A stretch of DNA of 64,000 nt from Acidobacteriota bacterium (GTDB lineage Bacteria; Acidobacteriota; Terriglobia; Bryobacterales; Bryobacteraceae). This document shows, piece by piece, positions 7,019 to 15,158 of the stretch. The stretch spans positions 214,794-278,793 of the forward strand of contig JAFDVZ010000010.1 of NCBI GenBank assembly GCA_018268715.1. The letters run 5' to 3'. The notes under the pieces are model-generated. The model searched no databases, was not told the origin of the DNA, and worked only from the letters and a program-made list of their open reading frames with translations. The translations under genes were made by a program, and so were the position numbers. The first letter of the stretch is position 1; the number at the start of each line of letters is the position of its first letter.

Positions 7019-8413
7019 ATGAGGCAGTGGATTGAAGAAAAGACCGTGCTGGTGAAGCGCTTCCGTTGGTTCCGGGTTTGGCTGGGGCTGGGCGCGCTGC
7101 TCGCCGTCCTGCTACTGGCCAACTCCGTGATCAACTACGTGTTTATTTCGCGGGGCATGGTGGTGGATTCCCTGCGTCGCGACATGAGCCGGCAGACGGT
7201 CCTGCTGGAGCGCGAAGTGCGCGACGCCGGCGGCCCCGACAAGGCCGACCTGCGGGCGTTGGTCGACGAACTGGCGAAAGAGCGGAAAGCCGCCTGGATC
7301 ACCGTCCGCGACCGTGGCGAACGGGTGCTGGCCCATTCCGGTCCGGACATGGCCCGCACGTTCACGGACGCCAGGATTCGGGATTCCTTCATGAATCACG
7401 AGCCGCTGTTCACGGTGCGCGATTCGCCGGCCGGCAAGGTGGTGGTCGAGGTCTTCCGCTCCCGCGTCGGCGAGACCGAAATCGCCATGCCGCTCGACGG
7501 CGTGAGCGCCGCCTTCTGGCCTCTGCGGCGGAACCTCATCATCAACCTGTCGGCCGCCTTGGCGCTGCTGGTCGCTCTCGGTCTCATCGCCTTGCGGTTC
7601 GGCGCATATGTCCAGGGCAAACAACTCGAACAGCAACTCGAGATGGCTCGCACGGTCCAGCGGGATCTGCAGCCCGCGCCGAGCCTGTCGCTGCCTGACG
7701 TCAACGTGGCGGCCGAGTGCGTGCCGGCCTGGGGCGTCAGCGGCGACTTCTACGACGTCTTCGCCACCGACCAGGGCGGGACGGCCCTGCTGGTCGGCGA
7801 TGTCTCCGGAAAGGGCATGCCGGCGGCCCTGTTGATGGGCGTGATCCATGGAGCGGTGCGATCGAGCAGTTGGATGGAATCGTCCTGGCGGCATGAAGAG
7901 TCGACGCGGCGGATCAATCGGCTGCTGTGCGACCGTTCCTCCGGATCGCGCTTCGCGAGCATGTTCTGGGGCCATTATGATCCCAAGGCGGGCGTCCTGA
8001 GTTACATCAACGCCGGCCACTGCGCGCCGTTGCTCGTTGGCCGCGACGGCGTCCGGCGGCTGGAGGACGGCGGCCCGGTGCTCGGGCTGCTGGCGCGGGC
8101 CCGCTATGAGCAGGCCGTGGAGGCGGTCAACCCGGGCGATGCGCTGGTGCTCTACTCCGACGGCGTGGTGGAAGCCGCGAACGCCATGGGCGAGGAGTTT
8201 GGCGAGAGCCGTTTGACCGACGTCGTCGAGCGGTGGGCGCACGCTGGCGTCGAAACGCTGCGGGATGAGATCGTGCGCTCGGTCCGCGAGTTCGTGGGAT
8301 CCGAGAAGTTGCAGGACGACCTGACGCTGGTGGCGATCGAGTTTCAGCCGGTGGGCGTGGAGTTGGAGCCCCGGTTCAAGGACCAGGGCTCCGCCATGGC
8401 CGCGGCTATTTGA
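7019..8413 (+). CDS. Membrane-bound SpoIIE-type PP2C serine phosphatase
   Basis: The 464-aa product has an N-terminal membrane helix (about residues 18-40), an extracytoplasmic sensor-like domain (about 41-165), a second helix (about 170-195), then a cytoplasmic PP2C domain of the SpoIIE/RsbU type (about 215-450). Metal-binding motifs are WGVSGDFYDVF, VGDVSGKGMPAALLMG and the C-terminal LQDDLTLVAI. Such proteins dephosphorylate anti-anti-sigma factors in partner-switching stress signalling. No anti-sigma partner is adjacent. Its last 8 bases overlap the end of the convergent aminotransferase gene. Confidence 0.9.
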   Translation: MRQWIEEKTVLVKRFRWFRVWLGLGALLAVLLLANSVINYVFISRGMVVDSLRRDMSRQTVLLEREVRDAGGPDKADLRALVDELAKERKAAWITVRDRGERVLAHSGPDMARTFTDARIRDSFMNHEPLFTVRDSPAGKVVVEVFRSRVGETEIAMPLDGVSAAFWPLRRNLIINLSAALALLVALGLIALRFGAYVQGKQLEQQLEMARTVQRDLQPAPSLSLPDVNVAAECVPAWGVSGDFYDVFATDQGGTALLVGDVSGKGMPAALLMGVIHGAVRSSSWMESSWRHEESTRRINRLLCDRSSGSRFASMFWGHYDPKAGVLSYINAGHCAPLLVGRDGVRRLEDGGPVLGLLARARYEQAVEAVNPGDALVLYSDGVVEAANAMGEEFGESRLTDVVERWAHAGVETLRDEIVRSVREFVGSEKLQDDLTLVAIEFQPVGVELEPRFKDQGSAMAAAI

Positions 8414-9518
8414 GGCACTGCTGGAAGGCGTTCAGGAAGAAATCGACTCCGTCTCGCGTTGCGAGTGGCCCCATCAGGCCGATACGGAAGATCTTGCCGG
8501 CGAGCGGCCCGAATCCGCCCGCTACTTCAATGCCATGCTCGGTCAGAAGCCTGGAGCGCACCTTGGCGTCATCCACGCCTTCCGGGGTCCGCACCGTATT
8601 CAGGTTCGGGATGCGGTGGCCCGGCGCCACGTGCATGCCCAAGCCCATCGCCTCAATCTTGCGAACGAAGTACTCGTGCGATTCGCGGTGCCGATTCCAG
8701 CGAATCTTCGCGCCTTCGACATCCACCAGCCGCAGCGCTTCGCGCAACGCGTACATGAGCGTCGCCGAGGCCGTGTGGTGATACTTCTTCCCGTCATAGT
8801 AATCACGCAGCAACTTCAGATCGAGATACCAGACATCGCACGGCGTCTTGCGGGCGTCCAGGCGTTCGACAGCGCGCGGCGAGACCGTCACGGGCGATAG
8901 TCCCGGCGGGCAACTGAGGCCCTTCTGGGAGCAGCTGTAGGCGATGTCGATGCCATGGAGGTCCACTTCGACCGGCACTGCGCCGAGAGAGGTGACGGTG
9001 TCTGCGATCACCAGCGCTCCCACCTCATGCGCGGCCTGGCAGATGGCGGCCGGCGACTGCAACGCGCCGGTGGAAGTTTCGGCGTGTACGAAGGCCACCA
9101 GTTGCGGCCGCTCACGCAGGATGAACTCGCGGGCTTCGGCGTCCGAGAAGGTCTCGCCCCACGGCTTATCCGCCTTCACTACTGTCGCGCCGTGGCGGCG
9201 AGCCATCTCCGCAATGCGTTCGGCGAAAAAGCCCGCCGAGAGAACGCCGAACTTGACGCCGGGTTCGACGAAGTTCGCGACGGCCGTCTCCATGCCGGAA
9301 CTGCCGGTGCCGGAGATGGCGAGGGTCAGTTCGTTGGACGTGCCGAAGACGGTGCGCAGACGGGCGCGGACGTCGCCGGCGACTTCGAAGAAGTACGGGT
9401 CCAGGTGGCCGACCACATTGTTGGCCATCGCCTGGTAGACGCTGTCCTCCACCTGCGTGGGGCCGGGTCCATACAGGTATCGTTTCGGCGCCTGGGGAGT
9501 TGCGTGAGATTGAGGCAT
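8406..9518 (-). CDS. Class V PLP aminotransferase (alanine-glyoxylate/serine-pyruvate type)
   Basis: The 370-aa product belongs to the fold-type I small-molecule aminotransferases typified by alanine-glyoxylate aminotransferase. It shows GPGPTQV near the N-terminus, the phosphate-binding ISGTGSSGME (69-77), the ring-contacting Asp173 in IADTVTSLGA, and the Schiff-base Lys199 in SQKGLSCPPG. Start ATG 9518 is taken because the frame upstream to 9791 is unlike the family and overlaps the SDR gene on the same strand. The SDR gene lies 5 bp upstream, so the two are probably one operon. Confidence 0.9.
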   Translation of the reverse strand: MPQSHATPQAPKRYLYGPGPTQVEDSVYQAMANNVVGHLDPYFFEVAGDVRARLRTVFGTSNELTLAISGTGSSGMETAVANFVEPGVKFGVLSAGFFAERIAEMARRHGATVVKADKPWGETFSDAEAREFILRERPQLVAFVHAETSTGALQSPAAICQAAHEVGALVIADTVTSLGAVPVEVDLHGIDIAYSCSQKGLSCPPGLSPVTVSPRAVERLDARKTPCDVWYLDLKLLRDYYDGKKYHHTASATLMYALREALRLVDVEGAKIRWNRHRESHEYFVRKIEAMGLGMHVAPGHRIPNLNTVRTPEGVDDAKVRSRLLTEHGIEVAGGFGPLAGKIFRIGLMGPLATRDGVDFFLNAFQQCLK

Positions 9519-9523
9519 TGCAA

Positions 9524-10273
9524 TCAGCGTATCAGTCTCCAGCGGTCGCCCGAAAATTCCGCCGGCAGTTCGCCCCAGGTCCCGAATTTGCCCGACATCT
9601 GGCCGCCGTCTACGAACAGCGTCGCGCCAGTGACGTAGCTGGCGAGATCGGAGGCGAGAAACAGAACGGCGTTGGCGACCTCCGGCGCTTCCCCGCCCCG
9701 ACCCATCGGAATGTGGCGGAAGTAGTCCTTGAGGATGCCGGGGTTTGCGAAGTGCGATTCGGTGAGCGGGGTGTGGATGAGTCCCGGGCACACGGCGTTC
9801 ACGCGGATTCCGTAGGGGCCCAGTTCGTTGGCCGCGGTGTGGAGAAGGCCGAGCAGGCCGGCCTTGCTTGCATTGTAGGCGGTGAGGCCGGGCTCGCCGT
9901 CGTAGGAGTTGGTGGAAGCGGTGAGGACGATGGCCCCGCCGCGGCCGCGCATGCGTCTGGCGGCCGCCTGGAGGGTGAAGAATGCGCCGGAGAGATTGGT
10001 TTCGATGGTGCGCCGCCAGACGTCGCCGGTGGTTTCGAAAAAGCTGGCGGGGATGGCGGTTCCGGCGTTCGCTACAAGGATATCGGGCGGGGCGATGCCG
10101 TCGAACGCGGCTTCGAGGGAGGCCGGATCGGCGACGTTGACCGGCGGATCCGAGCGGAGATCGAAGACATGAACCCGCGCGCCGGCGTCGCGGAGGGCGT
10201 TCGCGATCGCCTCTCCAATACCGCTGGCCCCGCCGGTTACCACCGCGGTCTTCCCGCTGAAATCAATGCGCAT
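9524..10273 (-). CDS. Short-chain dehydrogenase/reductase
   Basis: The 249-aa product is a classical SDR with the cofactor-binding TGGASGIG (13-20), NAG at about 69-71, the catalytic Ser120, and YNASK with Tyr133 and Lys137. The D of VFDLRS at the end of the second strand suggests a preference for NAD. The substrate cannot be told from sequence. It lies directly upstream of the aminotransferase, which suggests that both act on linked metabolites. Confidence 0.9.
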   Translation of the reverse strand: MRIDFSGKTAVVTGGASGIGEAIANALRDAGARVHVFDLRSDPPVNVADPASLEAAFDGIAPPDILVANAGTAIPASFFETTGDVWRRTIETNLSGAFFTLQAAARRMRGRGGAIVLTASTNSYDGEPGLTAYNASKAGLLGLLHTAANELGPYGIRVNAVCPGLIHTPLTESHFANPGILKDYFRHIPMGRGGEAPEVANAVLFLASDLASYVTGATLFVDGGQMSGKFGTWGELPAEFSGDRWRLIR

Positions 10274-10365
10274 AGGAACATGCTAACGGAGAATTTGTGC
10301 AGAGGGGCGAAACGCAGTTGTCATCACGGGCAGGCGTGCTATTATGGGGATTCGCCCGCCCGAAA

Positions 10366-10442
10366 GGGCCCGTAGCTCAGTTGGTTAGAGCGCTACCTTG
10401 ACACGGTAGAGGTCTGCAGTTCGAGTCTGCACGGGCCCACCA
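10366..10442 (+). tRNA. tRNA-Val (GAC)
   Basis: A full cloverleaf is present. The acceptor stem GGGCCCG pairs with CGGGCCC at 10432-10438. The D arm has AGCTCAGTTGGTTAGAG. The anticodon stem CTACC/GGTAG encloses loop TTGACAC with anticodon GAC. The T arm has GTTCGAGTC. The discriminator A is at 10439, and CCA is encoded at 10440-10442. Confidence 0.95.
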
Positions 10443-10554
10443 TTCAGTACTAGACCGCTTGCCGAGTTCACTGTATTCCGTTCGTACTTTTTCGTGGCGG
10501 TTCCGCTGTGTTTCAGGCTGCGAATGATAGACTGCCCATAGACATATAGCCGCC

Positions 10555-10899
10555 ATGACATCGGACGAGCACAACGCTGCGGAGTCGTCAGGGAGGCGCC
10601 GTAGATCCATTGACGCCGCCGATAAATCGAAGGCCGTGCTCCGAGTTCTCGGTGGTGAAGACGCAGTCGCCGTCGCCCATGACGTCGGTGTGTCGATCGG
10701 CCGGCTGGAGCAATGGCAGGCGGCGTTCGTGTCGGCAGGGTTTGAGGCGCTCCAGCGGAGATCAGCCCAGCATGGGAAGCAGCCGGATCGGCTTCGGAGT
10801 ACTCTGAAGACGATTGCTCCCTGGTTCTTTCTGTTGATCACGCTGGCTGCGACGATCTTCGTGCTGGTCCATTTCATGTATCGCGACCCCGGCCAATAG
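10555..10899 (+). CDS. Transposase-like helix-turn-helix protein with C-terminal membrane anchor
   Basis: The 114-aa product has a basic N-terminus, then a helix-turn-helix region at about residues 24-68 (KSKAVLRVLGGEDAVAVAHDV, then GVSIGRLEQWQAAFV) like the N-terminal domain of IS3-family OrfA proteins. It ends in one hydrophobic helix at about 87-107. There is no catalytic transposase domain and no IS ends were seen. A membrane-tethered DNA-binding protein is possible, but this is inference. Confidence 0.65.
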   Translation: MTSDEHNAAESSGRRRRSIDAADKSKAVLRVLGGEDAVAVAHDVGVSIGRLEQWQAAFVSAGFEALQRRSAQHGKQPDRLRSTLKTIAPWFFLLITLAATIFVLVHFMYRDPGQ

Positions 10900-10982
10900 A
10901 GCCTCGCTTGTTGGCTTGGCCACCAACGCTTCGTTCAAAATTTGCGTCAATTTGCCGAAAAGGATCCCGAGAGGTGATTCTT

Positions 10983-11666
10983 GTGACTCGGCGATCCCTT
11001 CTGACGATTTTGGCCAGCGGGGCCAGTTCCCAACTGGTAGCTGCTCCCCGCCAACCGATGGCGGTGCGCAAACCGGACGGGGGCCTGCGGATCGCGGTGG
11101 TCAACCAAAGCTCCACAACGATTCAGCCCTACGTGATCGACGCCATCCAGCGTCAATTGGATGAGCACTTCAGCCCGGTCTGGAATCGGACCGCCACTCT
11201 TCGGCTCATTGATGACGCCAACCAGCTTCGCCCTAACGAGGCCTGCGCTCAACTCCTCGACCATACAGATTATCCGGGCCTGCTCGGGTACCATTTCTGC
11301 GCCGCCAACGGCGCTCCGGGCTTGCGGGTATTCGCGCGAACCGCGTCCGACTACGGCCAGGAGTTCAGCGCCGTGCTGAGTCACGAAATCCTTGAAACGA
11401 CGGGTAATCCCTGGGTGAATGCGGCCGTTTTGCAGAACCTTGGAAAAGGCAGCGGGATCCTCTACAGCATGGAGGTTTGCGATCCGGTGGAGCGCACCTT
11501 CTATCAGATCGACGGCGTCACGGTGTCGAACTTCGTCACTCCCCAGTACTTTCTCGGCAATAGCAGGGCCCCGTATGACTATCTGGGACTTCTAAGTACG
11601 CCGATGCGACCAGCCGTGGACGGGAATCAACGGATGCAGGCGGTTAGCGGCCTACCTTCGCTGTAA
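10983..11666 (+). CDS. Exported protein of unknown function, metallopeptidase-like helix
   Basis: The 227-aa product begins at GTG 10983, after GAGAGGTG, with VTRRSLLTILASGASSQLV, a signal peptide with a twin arginine. It contains SHEILETTGNP at about residues 133-143, which looks like part of a zinc-protease helix but lacks the second His of HExxH; a distant ligand or loss of activity is possible. I cannot assign a family. Its last 23 bases overlap the 3' end of the convergent TPR gene. Confidence 0.65.
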   Translation: MTRRSLLTILASGASSQLVAAPRQPMAVRKPDGGLRIAVVNQSSTTIQPYVIDAIQRQLDEHFSPVWNRTATLRLIDDANQLRPNEACAQLLDHTDYPGLLGYHFCAANGAPGLRVFARTASDYGQEFSAVLSHEILETTGNPWVNAAVLQNLGKGSGILYSMEVCDPVERTFYQIDGVTVSNFVTPQYFLGNSRAPYDYLGLLSTPMRPAVDGNQRMQAVSGLPSL

Positions 11667-12891
11667 CCTGCCGGTGCGGTCGCGCCGCTCGTTCAATGCT
11701 GACATTGTCGATCCAGATTGAGCCCTCAATCTTACTGTCGAATTTCTCAGACGGTCGTCGGACGATTTCTATCGTCTGGAACTGCGACGGAGGAACGGAT
11801 AACTCCTCCTCGATCCACATCCACGGATGGGAGCCGAGAATCGCATCGGTTGACCATTGAAGACGCCCAGTCGGATCGGCGACGTGGAACTGGACGCCGC
11901 TATTGGTGGTGAGACCGTCGGAGCGGATTCGGGCTCGAAAACGATAGCGGCCAGGCGAAAGACAGACGACCTGCGAGACGTGGTGGTAGTCGACGTTGGC
12001 GCGCCCGTTGAACTGGATGTGCAGATTGCGGGTCGCTGCGCCTGGGGACTCGATACGAGCCTCTACGCCGTCCATCGTCTGAATTCGCCAGTCCAGGCGG
12101 CAGGGTGCGAGCGTCTGACTGAAGTCCCCGTTGTAGACGAGATTGGGTTTCAGGAAATCCCCGCGACGGCTTCCCACGTAATTGGCCCAAATCTCTGCGG
12201 CGTGAGGGGCTGCGCTCTTGCTGAGAAGATAGTCGACAAAGAGCGCCGCCGTGGAATCGTCCGCCAGTTTGCTCCCGCAGATCCAGGACCATACGAGATC
12301 CGCGTCGCCCACGCTGCCTGAGGAGAAGACGAACCGGAGGTAGTTCGATGCGGTCTCGCGGTCCGCGGGCAACGCTCGGGTGGTCGTCTCCCGCGGAGAC
12401 AAGCCGAGGCGCTTCAGGTTCAGGAATACGATCCAGTCGTAGTCATGGACAAGCGAGAGGACAACGCGATAGGAGGCGATCGCGGCATCCGCATCTCCGG
12501 TGACGAAGTAGAAGTTGCCGGCGCGCGCCTGGACCGGCGGGATGGCGGGAGCTAGCGCTGTGGCGCGCGCGAAGGCGGCGCGGGCCTGCTCCATATTGCC
12601 TGTCAACTGCCAGGCTTCAGCCAGATCACACCAACGGTATGGGTTGGCCGGGTCGCGATACAGCAGAGTGCGGTAGACCTGCACCGCCTGGGCCAATCGC
12701 TCCGGATTGGAGGATTCCGATTCGGTCTGCGCGATGAACTCCAGCGTTCCGTCGCTCGAGTAGCCCCTGTTCATCAGCGTTGTCCGGAGACGGTCACTCG
12801 TGGGAAAGGCGCCATCGCCCGCGAGTATCGCCAGCGACCCGGCGAGCACCGCGCACGCGCCCGCCGCCACCACCATGGCGCTGGATGTCAT
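11644..12891 (-). CDS. TPR-repeat protein with C-terminal carbohydrate-binding-like domain
   Basis: The 415-aa product has one N-terminal hydrophobic helix, tetratricopeptide-like helices at about residues 60-200 (ANPYRWCDLAEAWQLTGNMEQAR is a typical unit), and a beta-rich C-terminal domain (about 250-405) resembling carbohydrate-binding modules. It overlaps the O-antigen-ligase gene start-to-stop by ATGA at 12888-12891, so the two are translationally coupled. TPR proteins beside ligases often organise polysaccharide assembly at the membrane. Confidence 0.75.
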   Translation of the reverse strand: MTSSAMVVAAGACAVLAGSLAILAGDGAFPTSDRLRTTLMNRGYSSDGTLEFIAQTESESSNPERLAQAVQVYRTLLYRDPANPYRWCDLAEAWQLTGNMEQARAAFARATALAPAIPPVQARAGNFYFVTGDADAAIASYRVVLSLVHDYDWIVFLNLKRLGLSPRETTTRALPADRETASNYLRFVFSSGSVGDADLVWSWICGSKLADDSTAALFVDYLLSKSAAPHAAEIWANYVGSRRGDFLKPNLVYNGDFSQTLAPCRLDWRIQTMDGVEARIESPGAATRNLHIQFNGRANVDYHHVSQVVCLSPGRYRFRARIRSDGLTTNSGVQFHVADPTGRLQWSTDAILGSHPWMWIEEELSVPPSQFQTIEIVRRPSEKFDSKIEGSIWIDNVSIERAARPHRQVTAKVGR

Positions 12892-14252
12892 CGGCGGGCG
12901 AACTCCCGCACTGGCGCGACTCGATGAGCGGGCAGGCGCTCGTACCGGAAGGCTCCGACACCGAGTGCGACCCCGGCGATCCAGAAGAACGCCAGATTGT
13001 TCGCCGGAATATAGAGGTTGAAGTCCACCAGGCCGTGCAACAGCAGGGCAAACAGGGATCCGGCGCAGCCGATTCCCAGATAGTGGCGCGGGTTGTCCCG
13101 GGATAGCGACGCCGAATCCAGTCCTCCCTTCATCGCAAGCCCGATCAGGAGCGCTATCGGAACCGCACCCAATACGCCGAATTCGGCCATCACCTGGATG
13201 TAGTCGTTGTGCGAGTACGCCACGCTATTCATCGGGGCCACATGCTTGAACGCCAGGAAGGCCGACATGTAGCTTCCGACGCCACAGCCGAATAACGGCG
13301 CCTTAGCCGCGATTCCGAGGGAGTCTTTCCAGATTTGAGTCCGCGTGTCAGCGCTGAGTTCCTGTCGGCCAAGGCCGGCGAAACGATCGATCAACTGGTC
13401 CGTCGGCAGATAGATGAACGCCAGGAATACGACGGCGCCAACCACCGCGACTGGAAGCCACCGTAATCGCGGCCCGATTCTGTCTGACAAAGCGACCGAC
13501 GAACTGATCGCTCCCACAAACAGCAGACTCGCCAGCGCCGTCAGAAATCCCATGCGCGACAGGGACAACAAAACGGCAACCAACATCGACACCGCCAGCG
13601 CGAAGAATCCGCACGCGCCCAGAGCGCCCGCCGCCGAGGTCTCAAACCGCCTGCGCCCGCCCTGGTACCAAGCTACTCCCGCCATCACGGCAAGAGGAAT
13701 CCCCATCTCCATCAGGCCCGAGAAATGGTCCCGGTTGGTGTAAGTGCCACGCGCGGACGCCTCCGGGCCGCCGCTGAATGCTTGGACCAGCCCTAACACT
13801 GACTCGCCGCCAGCCACGAACAACACCGGAAAGATGGACGGCCAGACGCGTCCGGATCTCCATGCTAGGTCGCGCGCCACCAACATGGCCAGCAGGCTCG
13901 CCGAAAGCCGAAACAGCCAGATCCTGGAGTGCGCTGGCGTCAGTGTGATCGGGAACCAGCCCCCCGGATCCAGCGCCGCCGCTACTTGCCCACTGTAGGG
14001 CGACAACGTTCGCAACATCCAGGGCGGCAGGGGCGCCAACTGGAAGCACAGCAGGGCTGCAATCCACAACGCCACCCCAAGAATCCAGTTGCTGGCGGGA
14101 GGCGCTGCTTCACGAGCCTTCAGGAGAAAGTAGACAACCGCCAGGACGGCCACGCCAGCCGAAACAACCATGCCGTCCAAAACAGGCATGGCGCCTTGCT
14201 GGAAGGCGCCATAGCCGAGCAGGACGGCAAAGGCTAAGATCGTGAGGAACAC
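12888..14252 (-). CDS. O-antigen ligase/polymerase family membrane protein
   Basis: The 454-aa product has about 10-12 membrane helices. A central periplasmic loop contains GCGVGSYMSAF and AYSHNDYIQVMAEFG, the motif of the O-antigen ligase/Wzy_C family, which transfers or polymerises lipid-linked glycans at the outer face of the inner membrane. The gene is coupled to the TPR gene and follows the FecR-like gene by 13 bp. Whether it is a ligase (WaaL) or a polymerase (Wzy) cannot be decided from sequence. Confidence 0.85.
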   Translation of the reverse strand: MFLTILAFAVLLGYGAFQQGAMPVLDGMVVSAGVAVLAVVYFLLKAREAAPPASNWILGVALWIAALLCFQLAPLPPWMLRTLSPYSGQVAAALDPGGWFPITLTPAHSRIWLFRLSASLLAMLVARDLAWRSGRVWPSIFPVLFVAGGESVLGLVQAFSGGPEASARGTYTNRDHFSGLMEMGIPLAVMAGVAWYQGGRRRFETSAAGALGACGFFALAVSMLVAVLLSLSRMGFLTALASLLFVGAISSSVALSDRIGPRLRWLPVAVVGAVVFLAFIYLPTDQLIDRFAGLGRQELSADTRTQIWKDSLGIAAKAPLFGCGVGSYMSAFLAFKHVAPMNSVAYSHNDYIQVMAEFGVLGAVPIALLIGLAMKGGLDSASLSRDNPRHYLGIGCAGSLFALLLHGLVDFNLYIPANNLAFFWIAGVALGVGAFRYERLPAHRVAPVREFARR

Positions 14253-14265
14253 GGATCGCCGGTGG

Positions 14266-15129
14266 CTAACAACTCCCTAGTGACACAGTGCTGATAACGC
14301 CATTGCTCACGTCCACCGGTGAGAAGGAGGTCCCCTTGCATCCGGTGGGAGAACCGCTGCCGGCGGGAGGAGGAGTCACCGTGGAAATGGGAGCCGGCGG
14401 ATTCGTGGTGGTCGGCGTCACAGTGGTGTTATATATCGTGACGCTCCCTGTAGGATTGGTCGCCGACGGCGGATTGATCACGATCGTCCCCGCCGTGATC
14501 GCGCCGTTGTTGCTAATCTCAATTCCGGTGATATAGTAGCTCCCGTTCGCGCCCTGTTGAATCACCGTGTTCTTCAGCGTCATCGCCTGGGCTATCAACG
14601 TAGAGATGGTGCTGTTCGGTCCGTAACTGGCGATGAGCGCCGCGAGCGACAATGTTGCCGGCGCCGTACCCGCCACCGCGTTGGCTCGAGGCGCCCACAA
14701 CAGTTCCTGCCTTGCCGCTGACTCACCCACAAGGATGGCGCCTCCGCTAAGTACGTTCACCACAGCGCTTCCCGCTCCCCTGTGGGACGGGAGTGCGACC
14801 ATCGGCGCGCCCGAGGCTGCGCGCACGCCGAGGTCGGCCCGCGCCCCCACGCCGCCACCCGACTCCGCGACCGGCGCACCAACTACAAACCGCGACGAGG
14901 GTGGCACGAAAATCCGAGTTCCGTTCTTCAATCTGAGTTCGGCGGGAGCGGAGGTGGTTTGGATCACGTCGCCCGCGGCCACCGGCCAGGCCGTGCTTCC
15001 AACCACCGGCGCGGAGACACCCTGAATCGTGATCGGCGCCCTGCTGGCGACCGTCGCGACGGGACTGGTTCCTTGGGCGAAACTGACGCCGGCGACCCCC
15101 ACGGCGATTGTGATCAGACGTAAGTTCAT
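14266..15129 (-). CDS. Exported FecR-like protein
   Basis: The 287-aa product starts at ATG 15129, behind GGGAGGCC, with a clear signal peptide (MNLRLITIAVGVAGVSFAQ). Residues of about 30-110 resemble the FecR domain (GDVIQTTSAPAELRLKNGTRIFV), common in exported acidobacterial proteins. The rest is low-complexity, rich in Thr, Pro, Asn and Gly. It is probably periplasmic or surface-attached. It lies between the TIGR03437 gene and the ligase gene in the same direction. Confidence 0.75.
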   Translation of the reverse strand: MNLRLITIAVGVAGVSFAQGTSPVATVASRAPITIQGVSAPVVGSTAWPVAAGDVIQTTSAPAELRLKNGTRIFVPPSSRFVVGAPVAESGGGVGARADLGVRAASGAPMVALPSHRGAGSAVVNVLSGGAILVGESAARQELLWAPRANAVAGTAPATLSLAALIASYGPNSTISTLIAQAMTLKNTVIQQGANGSYYITGIEISNNGAITAGTIVINPPSATNPTGSVTIYNTTVTPTTTNPPAPISTVTPPPAGSGSPTGCKGTSFSPVDVSNGVISTVSLGSC

Positions 15130-15158
15130 AGTTGGCCTCCCGAACCTCATCGACTGTG

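Noticed and set aside
7112..8242. 376-aa minus-strand open frame
   Set aside because: Antisense to the SpoIIE-type phosphatase and without any recognisable motif.
10377..10877. Minus-strand ORF ending ADSNCRPLPCQG
   Set aside because: This C-terminus is the well-known artefact of translating the reverse strand of a tRNA. It also overlaps the HTH protein.
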